A stretch of DNA of 64,000 bases from Eutrigla gurnardus (Eukaryota > Chordata > Actinopteri > Perciformes > Triglidae): assembly GCA_963514095.1 (NCBI GenBank), contig OY741275.1:8065151-8129150 (forward strand). The letters are read 5' to 3'. Of the stretch, positions 34,265 to 46,000 are shown piece by piece. Position 1 is the first letter of the stretch, and each line of letters starts with the position of its first letter. Made by a program: the position numbers and the translations under genes. The notes under the pieces were generated by a model. That model made no database searches, was not told the origin of the DNA, and saw nothing but the letters and a program-made list of their open reading frames with translations.

Positions 34265-36965
34265 GTTGGTAACGTTAGGTGTAGAATAGTTGTCTGTTGC
34301 ATTAACGCTGTCAACGTCAACAAGCCATCTTATGTCATTTTGCAACGACGATGCAATAGGGGTGATGACAGGAAAGTGGATGCCATCTTTGTTTATATTT
34401 GCTCGTAAATATCTGTGGGAATCAGAATACTTTAGTAATCCCTCCGGATGCAGTTGATCCATAAGAGTAAGGAAAGAAAGAATAAAGGACCAATAGACAT
34501 AGTAATGTGACCTAGACAGATATGTAAAGTAATATAAAATAATGACTCCAAATGCATGTAATGTATGAACATGTATTTCTATAAAAACACTACAGTGTAG
34601 TAGTGTATCTGCTGTTGAGGTAGCAGTATCATAGAATATAGTGCACGTCAGTGTTATTGGACGTAAGTACAGTTTGACAGTTAAATGTAATGTGTTCTAC
34701 TTTTCATGTCTGCCTAGTAAAGCAGCTGTGGGCTAATTACTCGTTATGATCAGGGCTATCTAAATAACCTCTGTTATTATTATCAACCACACAAGACTTT
34801 TATTTCACAACATGAGACTAACGGCCTACGATCTAGCATTAAATACTAGAATCACCAAGGAAAGGTGTTTTTTGTCCAAACTAAGAGCCAATCAGCTGTT
34901 GGATGAGGACAGTAAGACGTTTCCCATCATGCCCTGAGTCTTGTAGTCGGTGGAGAGCAGCTGTTTTTGGATGGTCTGGCTCTTAGATCTCGTGACCACG
35001 TTGACCACGTGTTCATGACGACCGAGTAAGTCGGGATCCAGTTGACATCAAACTAGCCGGCATGTAATGTGCAGCGATCGCCGGTGATGGATTCTGTGCA
35101 GGCCTGGCTCATCTCCAACAAGCCTACTATCTGTGTTGGTTCAGTGTCTCACTGTCACGGCTTACAGGGAGACTTGAATAGAACGGAGCCATCGTTAACA
35201 TTATAAGTAAGTAACACCTGCTGTGCTGTTCCTACTGTGACAAGCCAAGATGTCTGCTGGGAAAAAGGAACAACACACTACAGCTGCAACGTTTGTCTCT
35301 TTATGCAACCAGCACCTCATTCTTGTCTCTGCTGGTCAACTAAAGACTAGTTCACATGGAGGAATAAGTTCTGATTTCTATTTGATAATGAATTATCCCT
35401 TGAATCTATTATTTAGTGTGGATTTCACTAATATGTCCTGAGGGGAGAAAACAAATTCACCTGTGCCTGGATGGAGGTTTGGTCTCACAGTGAGTTTCCC
35501 ATCATCCCACCAGGCCGTGCTTCTCTCTCTGTTTCTGTTTATCCTCGCCTCCGGCCACCCACATTCATGCTCAAGATTTGGCCCACATCAGCTCCCATCC
35601 AAACAACATTTTAGACTACACAGTTTCTGGCCTTGACAGGTTGTTTTGCTGTCTAACATAATCCCAAACACCCATCAGAATCCCATAGCAGGATTCACTT
35701 AGCTTCATTACGGTTCTGTGCAAACAATGATAATTCATTTTATGAATCAGCCTTTGAGGATTTGTCTAAGCCTAACCTTAATTGAACTTAATTGCAGTTT
35801 TTCCATGATATGACTAATGTGACCACATTAGTTGCACGAGTTGGCGATGTAGGCCAATTATATTGATTCTCATGAAGCGTAAAAAAATAATGCTGTAAAC
35901 AAACCATTAAACATCCCAGGCTTTTTTAAAAAAAAGCAGATTTCTCGACTCTTTTATGTTGTTCATCTCTGTTCGAGATACTTTTAACCATAGCACACAC
36001 ACACAGTCATAATAGACGCCATTGTGGCTGCTGCTTGCCTTGTGAGTGAATTGGGATGTACTGCATAGTTGAGGTCAGGCTGCAGCAGCTGGCCGTGTTG
36101 TTTTTGTACAGCCCACCAAAGCACCCATGAGAAGCTAGGAGGTCCTGGATCACCAGGGGAAGCCAGTGGCATGTGCTCTACCCCTCTGGTTCTCAGGATG
36201 CAGGATGGGATGATCAATGGGACCGCCTGCATGTGTCTAGACTCCTCTAGCTGCTTTGGACCATACCTCAAAGGAGAGGCTTGGATTTCTTGGGAAACTT
36301 TTCCTTCTTGTACACTGTAAATATTTTGCCTCCTTTACCCGCTCTCTCATGCTGCTCACCAAGTGTGTTCCCCCGCTCAGTCAGAGCACACACCCCTGTT
36401 CTCTTGCCTCGCTGTTTGATCTTTGACGCAGACCTGACTGTTCAAAGAATATCAAAGAAGTAAGGCCTACTATAGCTTATCCTCACCAGCGGGATAAGTC
36501 CAGGCCTACTTTCAAGTGTGTGATTCACACTGGTTTGAAGATTGGCTGTGCAATCTCAACAGATTGAGCACCGACAAGAAGGTTAACCGTATTGCCTCCT
36601 GAGGTGAAATGTTTTGTGATATGTTTCACAGCTTTGATTCCATTGATAACCCTCGGTTCAGGGAATAAGTGATTGGCACAGGCGCAGTAACGGAGCTTTG
36701 TTACATGTAAAGTTACTTTTTTGGCATGAAGGTGTGCAACAGTTGACGGAGACATAGTGTGATATCTCTTTGTTGATTAATGGTGCAGAACGTGTCACTG
36801 CTCTCATGTGTGCTGTGGTTGAGGGTGAGGCAGCTGAGGAACAAGGCTCAGCTGTGAGACTGAAAGTGATGATGCAACTCTGAATGTCTATACTCTCTTA
36901 TCCAGCACTTTGACTCTCCAACTAACTTCTTCATGTCTTTTTTTCTTTCACCTTTCTCCTTACAG
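34265..36965 (+). other. Probable 5' UTR intron of akap11
   Basis: No coding signal on either strand. It runs from the CpG-rich region to the first coding exon. CCAATCAGCTG at 34888-34898 is a CCAAT-like site, of unknown use. Confidence 0.5.
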
Positions 36966-37065
36966 GTGAGCGGCCAGTCTGCCGGCCACGCTCTCTGTTG
37001 CTATGGATGCCTGCGCACGTATAAGAGGAGTCCCGATAAGGTCAAGGGCCTCAGTCCGGAAAGAG
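36966..37065 (+). CDS. akap11: akap11 first coding exon (5' UTR plus residues 1-21)
   Basis: The acceptor CTCCTTACAG is followed by 37 bases of UTR and ATG at 37003. It encodes 21 residues ending ASVRKE. The donor GAG|GTCTGT is weak but is the only one that keeps phase with the next exon. Confidence 0.75.
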
Positions 37066-40000
37066 GTCTGTGTGCCGGGACATGGCGTTTTATTGTGTGA
37101 CTGTCTGTCTTATACTGTATCTTTTTGAATGGAGATTTTAAGCCTCCAGTCTCCAGTGATGCTTTATGGCTGCCATTTCATCTGAAATAGGGTTTTCATT
37201 TATTTGCACCTGATATCGAGAAGCATTGAAATAAGATTTTGCTTGCACACAAAACACTGAGTGACTGCTGCATTTTACTTCCACTTGTAATGTTGATGTT
37301 ATGTTTGAATGCAAACAGTCATTGAATGTGATAATGCTGGGTACTGTACTCTGTTTTGTGTGCATGTGATATGGAGTCGAGATGTTTACTGCATCTCCTA
37401 ATCTAGTGATATGTGTTTTCAGTAATAGGCCAACAGGATCATGTTTTTAAATGCCAATTTTAATATGATCGGATTAGCCAGGATCAATATTAACATCACG
37501 TGTAAAAGGTATATAAAAGGAGACGCCGTTCTGCATGTTACAGTGATGGACACATTGATTTCCTGTTATTTCTATTGGATACCAATATACTTATTAACAC
37601 TGCATGTGTGTTTTATAGACTGTGCGTGACGGCGGGCCACAGTGTGTGAAGAGCCTCTTTAGGAATAAAAAGGAGCTATGCAACGTTAGCTTGGAGCTGC
37701 CAACCAGAGACACCACAAGACTGACGGAGGTTTGTCACACAAACAGCAGAACCAACCATATTCAAACATGAGGTGCAGTAACACTTACCATCCATCAACT
37801 GTGCTCTTTCAGATTCATTTTGTGTGTCTGCCTGGTCAGTGTGAGGGGGAAGATGTTACCCAACAAGTAAGTTTTCATCATTACAAACAGGAATTATCAT
37901 TACCAATAGAATTTCACTTAAAATACAATCTTGTGGAGGTGAGGGACAGTGGGTCATATTTTTTCATAATTTCTTCTCTGTCTCGGTCTCGCTATTTTGT
38001 AGTTGACCACCAAGCTGATGTGCTTGTGTGTTTTCTTCTTCCCCAGGGTCTGTTGTCTATGCCAGGAGGGCTGTGTGAGCTTCTGAGGTCCCTCCATGTT
38101 CACAGCCTTAAGAATGACGAGGTTCTGCTGCTCAAAGACTCCCGGAGGCTGGCAGAGCACAAGGACGCTGGGCCTCAGGTAGGTGACAGATCTTTCACAT
38201 TGAAGCAATGTGCCCAGTCAGCATGTTGAGTAAAACGGAAGTGAGCAGAATGCAGCGAAGTGAGGAAGAGAAAAAGGAGAAGTCATGATTTGCTGTAGTC
38301 ATCTGTCCTGATTGTTTCCATAGAATTTGCTCCCGTTTTAATAATTTCCCTTTAAAAAATATCCCGACCAGACACGGCAATTCAACTAATGCTATGCCAG
38401 TTTCTTAAGGAAATGTGCTTATTATCACTAGAAAAATGCACATTTGAGTACTTGTATAAGCCTCTAGGCAGATGTTCATCACATTTTAAGACAAATTTGA
38501 CTTTTAATGTCCGTTAGGAAAATTAATCACTTCTTAGCTGTGCTATTTTTGTGTTTTTTCCCCTAAAATTCTTGCATTTGTTGACTAAATCCCCCCATAG
38601 TTGTGGCCTTGTCTGTCCCTGCATGTAAACAGACATACCAAGTCATTCTCACGCTTTTGAAGAAGTGCAGGATGGACAAACATGTTGTTTTTTCAGCCCA
38701 CCATTGCAGCCTCGTCCTTCCTGGCCCTTGTGTGCCGTGTTTGGGTGCAATCAGACCCTGCAGCTCACTCTGTGGTTTTGTTGTCCGTTTCAGACAAGTG
38801 AGAACTCCCATCTATCTGCAGAACAGAGTGAACTTGCACAATGTCATTCTGCACATGCAACAGATCAACTCAAAGAGGGCAGACATAACAATACACTTCC
38901 AGCCTTTCTCTCCCCTCCGGTTGTATTGGGATAAGACAAATTCCCATGTGAATTCTTTTTAATTTGCCAAAAACAACATTTCACACCATCAGCTGAACAG
39001 CTGATTGCAGGACTTGATTGCTGTTTTTAGACTGTCTGCCTGTTGGTTACAAATGCTCTTGTTGTTCTCTAAATGAGCTGATTTAAATCACGCTTAATTT
39101 TCCTTATTTCTCCTTTCTATTCTCTTTCCCTCTCTATCTTTGACTGTGCTGTTTTCCCTCTGCCTTTAGTGTTGGTTAAAGGGTGTGTGTGTGCTGAGGC
39201 ACAATCCCAGCACTAGCAGCTACCCTCAGGCCAGTGTAGCATCTTTGGTGGGGTTGCTGGGTTGCTACATGGCAGGCATACGCTATGCTTTGGAGCTCCA
39301 GGCTCTTCAGAGGGGCACAGCTGAGCCCAGCCAGCCAGAGGAAGATGACACCAACCAGTCAGTGTCTTCAATCGAGGATGACTTTGTCACAGCCCTGGAG
39401 CATCTGGAGGAGGATGACACGGGAGAACATCCCTGTAGGTTTAACATGTGATGCTTAGTGGTATTTAGTCTCTAGTCTCTATACATCTTTTGAGCTAATT
39501 AGCAGATGCTTCTGAAAACATTTAAATGGATACCTGGTTTTTAAACCTGCTTTTTTTTATGCTGTTGTAATCTGTGATATTTAAAAAAAAAAGTGGCAGG
39601 AATTAGAATTGTGTCAGTTCACTGCTAGATGGCACTCATAAGTTGTTTTCGAGTTGGAATGCACATTCTATCATTTTATATATTCAAGCCACAATGTATG
39701 AGCATGTTTTCAGTCTGCTTTATTTTATGGACACATCATTCTTTCTTTATGATATATTTATAACCAGTTTCTTCCCCTCTGGCCTTCATGTCTCTCTCCA
39801 CAGCTGCGGCTTCCTATCGCCTTTTTAAAAAGCGTGATGTGGCATCACAGACGATCCCAGCCCACAAGAGAAGAAAGGAATTATCAGGTGCCCGCATTAT
39901 CATAAGCTCATCTTCGAAGAAGAATTTAACCAAGCCTAGTTCTGGGCCAGATGTGTCTGTCACAGTCCAGAGGTCATCGAGCGTGGAAACCCAGTGGACT

Positions 40001-43000
40001 TACTGCAGCCCCAGAGCTCGTCTCCCCTCACCTTTGATTCATGTCAGTGAGTCGGAAGAGTCGGACTGCTCCAGCCCCAGCCCAATCATTTTCCTGGATG
40101 AGGTGGGCTACCAGAAGAGCCTGCTGGCCAAGCTTGACATCCCCCAGGTGCCAGGGGGGCCCAGGGAGCGAGTTGAAGACTCAGACTCTGAAGTCAGTGA
40201 ATTCTTTGACAGTTTTGACCAGTTTGATGACCTGGAGGAGCTGAGCTCAGAGAACTGCACTCTCGCACTGCCTCTGGATCCCATCAGTGCCCCAACTGCA
40301 CAGAACAAGACCAGTGGGTCAGCATCCAAATATGTTTCTAGGGGCTGCTCAACCAAGGGTATGAATCCTCACCGCTTTGACCAGCCCACTCTCCCAGCCA
40401 ATGTGAAAAAACCCACTCCTCTGAAACCAGGCTCTCCCTACTCACTTCACTCTGAGGTGCCTGACTCCCCTCGACCAGTGCAGACCCCCTCTGAGGAGAA
40501 TGGAGGCCCACTCTTCAGTCCCGTCAGCTCCTCGGCCTTCAGCCCCTTGGTGGACTCGAGTGGACCACTGGAATACTTCTGGAAGGTGAATGAGGAAGGA
40601 CGGGATAGCTCTGAGCTACGTAAACCCCAGGATGTCTGCTCTCTGTATAAGACCTACTCAGACTTTGCCAGCAGTCTCTCCAAAGACATTCTAGGATCTG
40701 TTTGTGGCTACCAGTCTGCCATTGACATCAGTGACAACAAGAATCTCAGCTGCGTCTGCCACAAGCAATTCCAGAACCCATCTGGCTATCTGATGAAGCT
40801 CTCAGAAATTCAAGAGACTGTAACAGTAGCCACGCCGCAGAAGAAGTCCCAGTCTCTGAAGGATGGCATTCAGAGGTTTGCCACTGACCTGGTGGAAATG
40901 AGCTTGGGCAGTGCTTTGCGAGACCTCCAAAAGGGCGTATCCTCCTGTACCACCACCTTGTGTCACCTAGCTGCCAGGCTCACCTCCTCAGTGTTTCAGA
41001 TGGCCTTCCATGAGATTGGCATGCGGCGCGCCTATGTATTGAAAGACAGAGCAATCAACGGATTAGCCGGCTTCCTGGTTGGAGAGGCTGTTTCTGGGGC
41101 ACTGAAAGATTTCCTCACAGTGAAAAGGCAGATTTTCCACAACACTGTGACACGTTTTGCTGCTGATCTGGCTGAAGAGCTGGTGTTTGAAGGCATTATG
41201 GAGGTGTGTCAGTTCTCCCACCCCTCAACCCCTCTCACCCCTAGCGACTGGTCCTTTGGCCATGGGCAAGAGGAGGAGGAAGAGGAGGAGGAGGTGGTTA
41301 CCTCATATGCTTCAGACTTGTCGGAGTCGGTTATCCAAGAGGCCTTCATAGAGCTCTCTCAGGCTGATGTTGCCTTCACTAGCCAAGCGGCTATTAGTGT
41401 GTCTCTGGACAACATCTGTTATGTCAATGCAGAGAACACTGGAGCTCAAACCTGCAGTACCTTTGCTAACCAGCAGGTTGTAAGTGCCAGCTCAGCTGCA
41501 ACGGCCTCTGGGCCCCCAGGAGAGGATGCTACCTGCACGGTGAAGAAAGCCCTGTTCACTGTATCAGGCATGGCCAGCTGTATCCCAGTGCCCCAAGCAG
41601 GTGAAGCCCTCTCCCACCTCCAGGATCCTGAGGAGACCCCTCACTATAAGTCAAGTTTGTCAGCAACCCCACCGACCAGCCCCAAAAGAGGAACTGTATC
41701 TCCCTCTGACACCTTTACATCTTCACAAACTCACCATGACAGTCATGGAACTCAGACCCCCATACCTGGAGAAGATCCCTCTCAAGGGAAGTCCCCATTC
41801 CAAAACTTCTCTGGCAACATGGTGGATATGATAGTAACTGAGGCTTGCGAGCTAATAACTGCTTCTAAGATGAAGAAGAGTTTTGGTGACTGTGCTGATT
41901 TCTTCACAAAGACAATCGGAAGCAGAAGGGACACTTCTTCTCAGCAGGAGATGGTTAACTATGAGACTCCAGATTCCTCTTCAAAGCAAGCAGCTGGCTT
42001 CAGATATGACTGTAGAGATTCTGGTTATGTTAGGAAGGGCGGCTCTGTTGAACCAGCAACAGACCTTAGCTTTCCTCACATTTCCTTTCAGACTGGCTCT
42101 CACAGCCAGGGGAGAGCCAGCTGTGTGGACCCGAGGACCAGGGGTGTGGCTGAAACGCATCCTGTGATGATGGATACTCTTGATGTGCCGGGTACTGAGA
42201 TGGGTGGACAAAGGAGGCTATCTGTTCCAGGGGATGACTCAGCTCCAAGCTCCGGCCGAAAATCTGGTGGGACTCCTGGCACTCCTCCTTCTACCCCTCA
42301 GCAGCCCAGTGAGGTATCCAAGGAGAAACAGTTCAAACGATTCTCCAAGAAGCTGAAAAGCAAACTGGCCAAGGAATTTTCCCCTGCTACCCCACCACCC
42401 ACTCCTCACTATCAGCCTGAGCCTGGCCCGGAGCCAAAAGACGTCAGTCCTGAGGCAGACAAGGCTGAGTTTATGCTCAAACTGATGAGGTCTCTCTCTG
42501 AGGAGGCAGATGGCAATGAGGAGGAAGAGGAGGAAGAGTTGGCAGAAGAGGGTGGCGTTGGTGGCACAAACAGATGTGTGGAGGCAGGGAGTGGCAGGCA
42601 TGAACTGAACCAGATGTCTGCTCGCAGAATGTCCAACAAGGAAGCTCTCCACTATGCTGAGCGGCTGGCTTGCCACATTGTCTCCATGGCAACAGAGATG
42701 GACACCCTGGGAGTGGCAGAGGAGGAGGGAGAGATGAGCAAGGGCAGCGAGAGAAGGAGAGACAGCGTAGCTCAGTTCTCAGAGCAGACCCTGAACACCT
42801 TGTGGGTCTATGCTGGAGAGGTGGCGGGAGAGGTCATCAATGACGTGAAGAAGATGGTGAGCTCTGCACAGCAGTGTCCATATCACAGAGATCTCCGAAG
42901 AAGAAGCTTTGACAGATCTAGCTCTGAATGTTTGCAACACTACCACCACCAGTCTCTACCCAGTATAGACCAGAACAGAGACTTGAGGGTGGGGAGGCTG

Positions 43001-46000
43001 GCGGAACAATGGTCTAATGACTTGATAGCCTCTGTCTTCCGGTCTCCCACCTCCACTTCTAGCACCAGCTCTGGTCTCTCCTCAGAGTATCCTAGCTGTG
43101 AGAGTGTGACAGATGAATATGCTGGCTACCTCATCAGGGTACTAAAAAAGGAGGGAGGCAGTAGGGAGTTGGTCCTGGACCAATATGCGAGCCGCTTGGC
43201 TTACCGCTCAATAAAACTGGGCTTGGCTCACGCCAGTCGTAAGATCAAGCAGAGATCCTCTAGCACGCGCCTTCACTCGTCCAAGTCACTGCCAAATGAA
43301 TGGAAAGCCTCTGGCAGTGAGGCCTCGTTGCCCAAGGACAGAGCAGACTCAGTGGTTTATCCCTCAGGCGAGGATGCTCAGTGTTGTTGCAGGGACTCTG
43401 AGGAGCAGAGTCAGAAGGAGTACACTGATCTGGTCAACTTTGCAGAGTCTCTAGCTTACAACATTACCTGTGATGTCACACGCAAGCTGCATCTTTCCTC
43501 TGTACCACTGCCCAAGTCTCTCACTGACTCCTGTCTTTATAAGAAATCCAAACTCGAAGACATGGCAGAGAACCTCATCAGGAACTCCTTCTCCTGCCCC
43601 CTGTTGTCCAAGGAGGGTAAGAGCAGGCACTACCACAGTACAGGAAGCCTGTATGATGGAGGCTACAGGAGTCAGATGATGCAGGTAATTGATCATTATG
43701 CCAGGAAAATAGTCGATGACACTCTGAAGATGAGTCTAGCTTCAGCTTCATCCCGGGAGCACCAGAGGACCCAAGGCCACGACAGACACTCTCACACCCG
43801 GAGGCTGTCTGAGGGACCATCACTGGGCCAAGCCCTGGGCGAGAGGACATGCCGTTATTGTCAGGTCCAGGAGTGCCCGTACTGCACCAAACATAGCAGG
43901 CACCACCACCAGCTTGTATTACAGAGGAGCAAAAGGGGAGTAGAATGTCAGCCAAGGGCTGAGCGGCTCTCTAGCCGGGAGATTCCCAAGATCCACATTG
44001 ACCTGGACCATAGGGCAGTGTTAGCAGACGAGATGGTGTCCATGGCAATGGAGACTGCTAAGCGTGAGCTTAGCAACACCAGCCTTAATGCTGACAGTGG
44101 CATCGGCCATGATGGAACCAGCTACGCCGAGAGCTTAACTGCTGAGATCATGACGTCGGCCCTGTCCAACATCTGCCAGACCGGCCACATCAGGTAACAA
44201 GATTCACAGGAGTAGTTGCTTTTGTTTAGTCTAACTGTCATGTCCCTATATTCCTGTTATGGCCATGCATACATACTGTATGACTGAACAGGTTGTTTTT
44301 TTCTCAAATAGGGTATTTTATAGTTGCTGCTAATTCCCTTCTTACCTAACTCTACCATTTTACTACTGTGAAAATTTTCATCATGAATTTATAAATATTC
44401 ACATCATTTTTTAAACCCTCTACTTTTTGTCTCCCTCTTTCTATTTATGTATTTAGCTTTCCAGGTAGGGAGGCCACGGAGTCCTCTGTGTCCCAGCAGC
44501 TGAGTGTAGGAGATGACAGTCTGGGCAGCTGGTCTAACCTGAGCTTCGAGGACGAGCACCCAGACGACAACAGCAGCTTCCTCCACCTCAGTGACAGGTA
44601 TGCGAGCATACGAGTATACCAGATATATCCTGTGGAGTCCACTGCTGCTATCTCCCCCCTCTCTGTCAATATTGTGTTCTCGCTATAGATAAGTCACTTT
44701 GCAATTAAACCATTTATTAGATAAATATTTACTATGTGTGCGTATTACAAAAATGCTGTAATACTGCAATAGTAAAACCAGAAGTGTAATATTGGATGTA
44801 ATTAATGATCCTTATTCAACACACGGCATCATAGCAAAGAGTTTAAAGCATTTTTCAAGTCATTTTTCAGTCATGTGCCGGCTATCGGCTAGGTTTTAAG
44901 GTGTTTTGTACCATATTATATGACAGGGGATTTTGATTCTAGAATATTTCTAGCTCTCCAAGTCCTTCCCTCTAGTGCTTTTATTGGTGACATTAACCAC
45001 ATAGAATGGGATTTCACACAGGAGTAGTGATAAATAAGCTAAATTCAACACCGTTAGGATTCAGGCAATGGTTTGGTGGCAGTTCTTGTATTTTTTACCA
45101 GGATTAGGAGTTACTGGAGCTGCTGGTGTGAAATGGGAACAGTTTTGTCTTCCCAGTGTTTCCTAGAAAGTATGCTGCGATCGTCTCTTTGATACAGTGA
45201 CAGCTGCTGTTGCTGTCATCACACAAAAGGGAAGGATACTCTTTCCCAACAGAGTGACAAGCAGTGGAATAGTCATTTAATTTTTAGTCACAGACTTAGG
45301 AGAGAATGAGTTATCACTTCAGTCGTGCTGTGTCTATTTGTGTTGTTCACCTCCTCAGACTAGAGCAGCACGGAAACTCTTATTGCTAGTGTTGGACAGC
45401 AGGAGTCTCCTGTGGTTGTGTCTAGATGGGAGATATGGTATGATATGGTAAGATGTAATGCCTTTGCAGCCAAGTTCTTCTTAGAATGTTTGTGAAATAC
45501 ACCACAGGAATAAGCAAGTAGTAGTTGTGACAGAATGGGCCTTCTGTTCTTGGATGGACATTGTCCCCATTTGTGTCTATATGTGATGTGAGTGAGTCTG
45601 AGTATCGGCCCTCAGAGGGACATGGTCTCATAAAAACTCCAGCCTCTGGGAACTAGGTTGTTGACATTTCTGGCAAAGGTTTAATATCTCTATGGAAGCA
45701 AAACTGACAACATCAGATTCTTTCCCAAGATCTTGAAAGAACACAATGCGTTAGCATCTAGTTATTCTGCCATCAGGGCCAAGTAAATGTATCATAATAT
45801 TTTCTCAAGGTGTGTCTTTGAGTTCTCTCATCACTTCAGGCAGTGTTTCTACAGGAACAAAGTCCACCATGTGTAATTCATTAGACACTCTTCAAAAGCC
45901 CACTGCAGCCATATCCGCTCAGCAGATGAAATAACGGAAGGGAAAAACACCTTTGAGGGCTCATTATGACACCGGGCGTGATGATTGACTTAATGACCGA

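Noticed and set aside
33989..34462. 157-residue minus-strand frame in the CpG-rich region
   Set aside because: GC-rich promoters often lack stops; no domain, no splice context, and the + strand evidence for an akap11 5' region is stronger.
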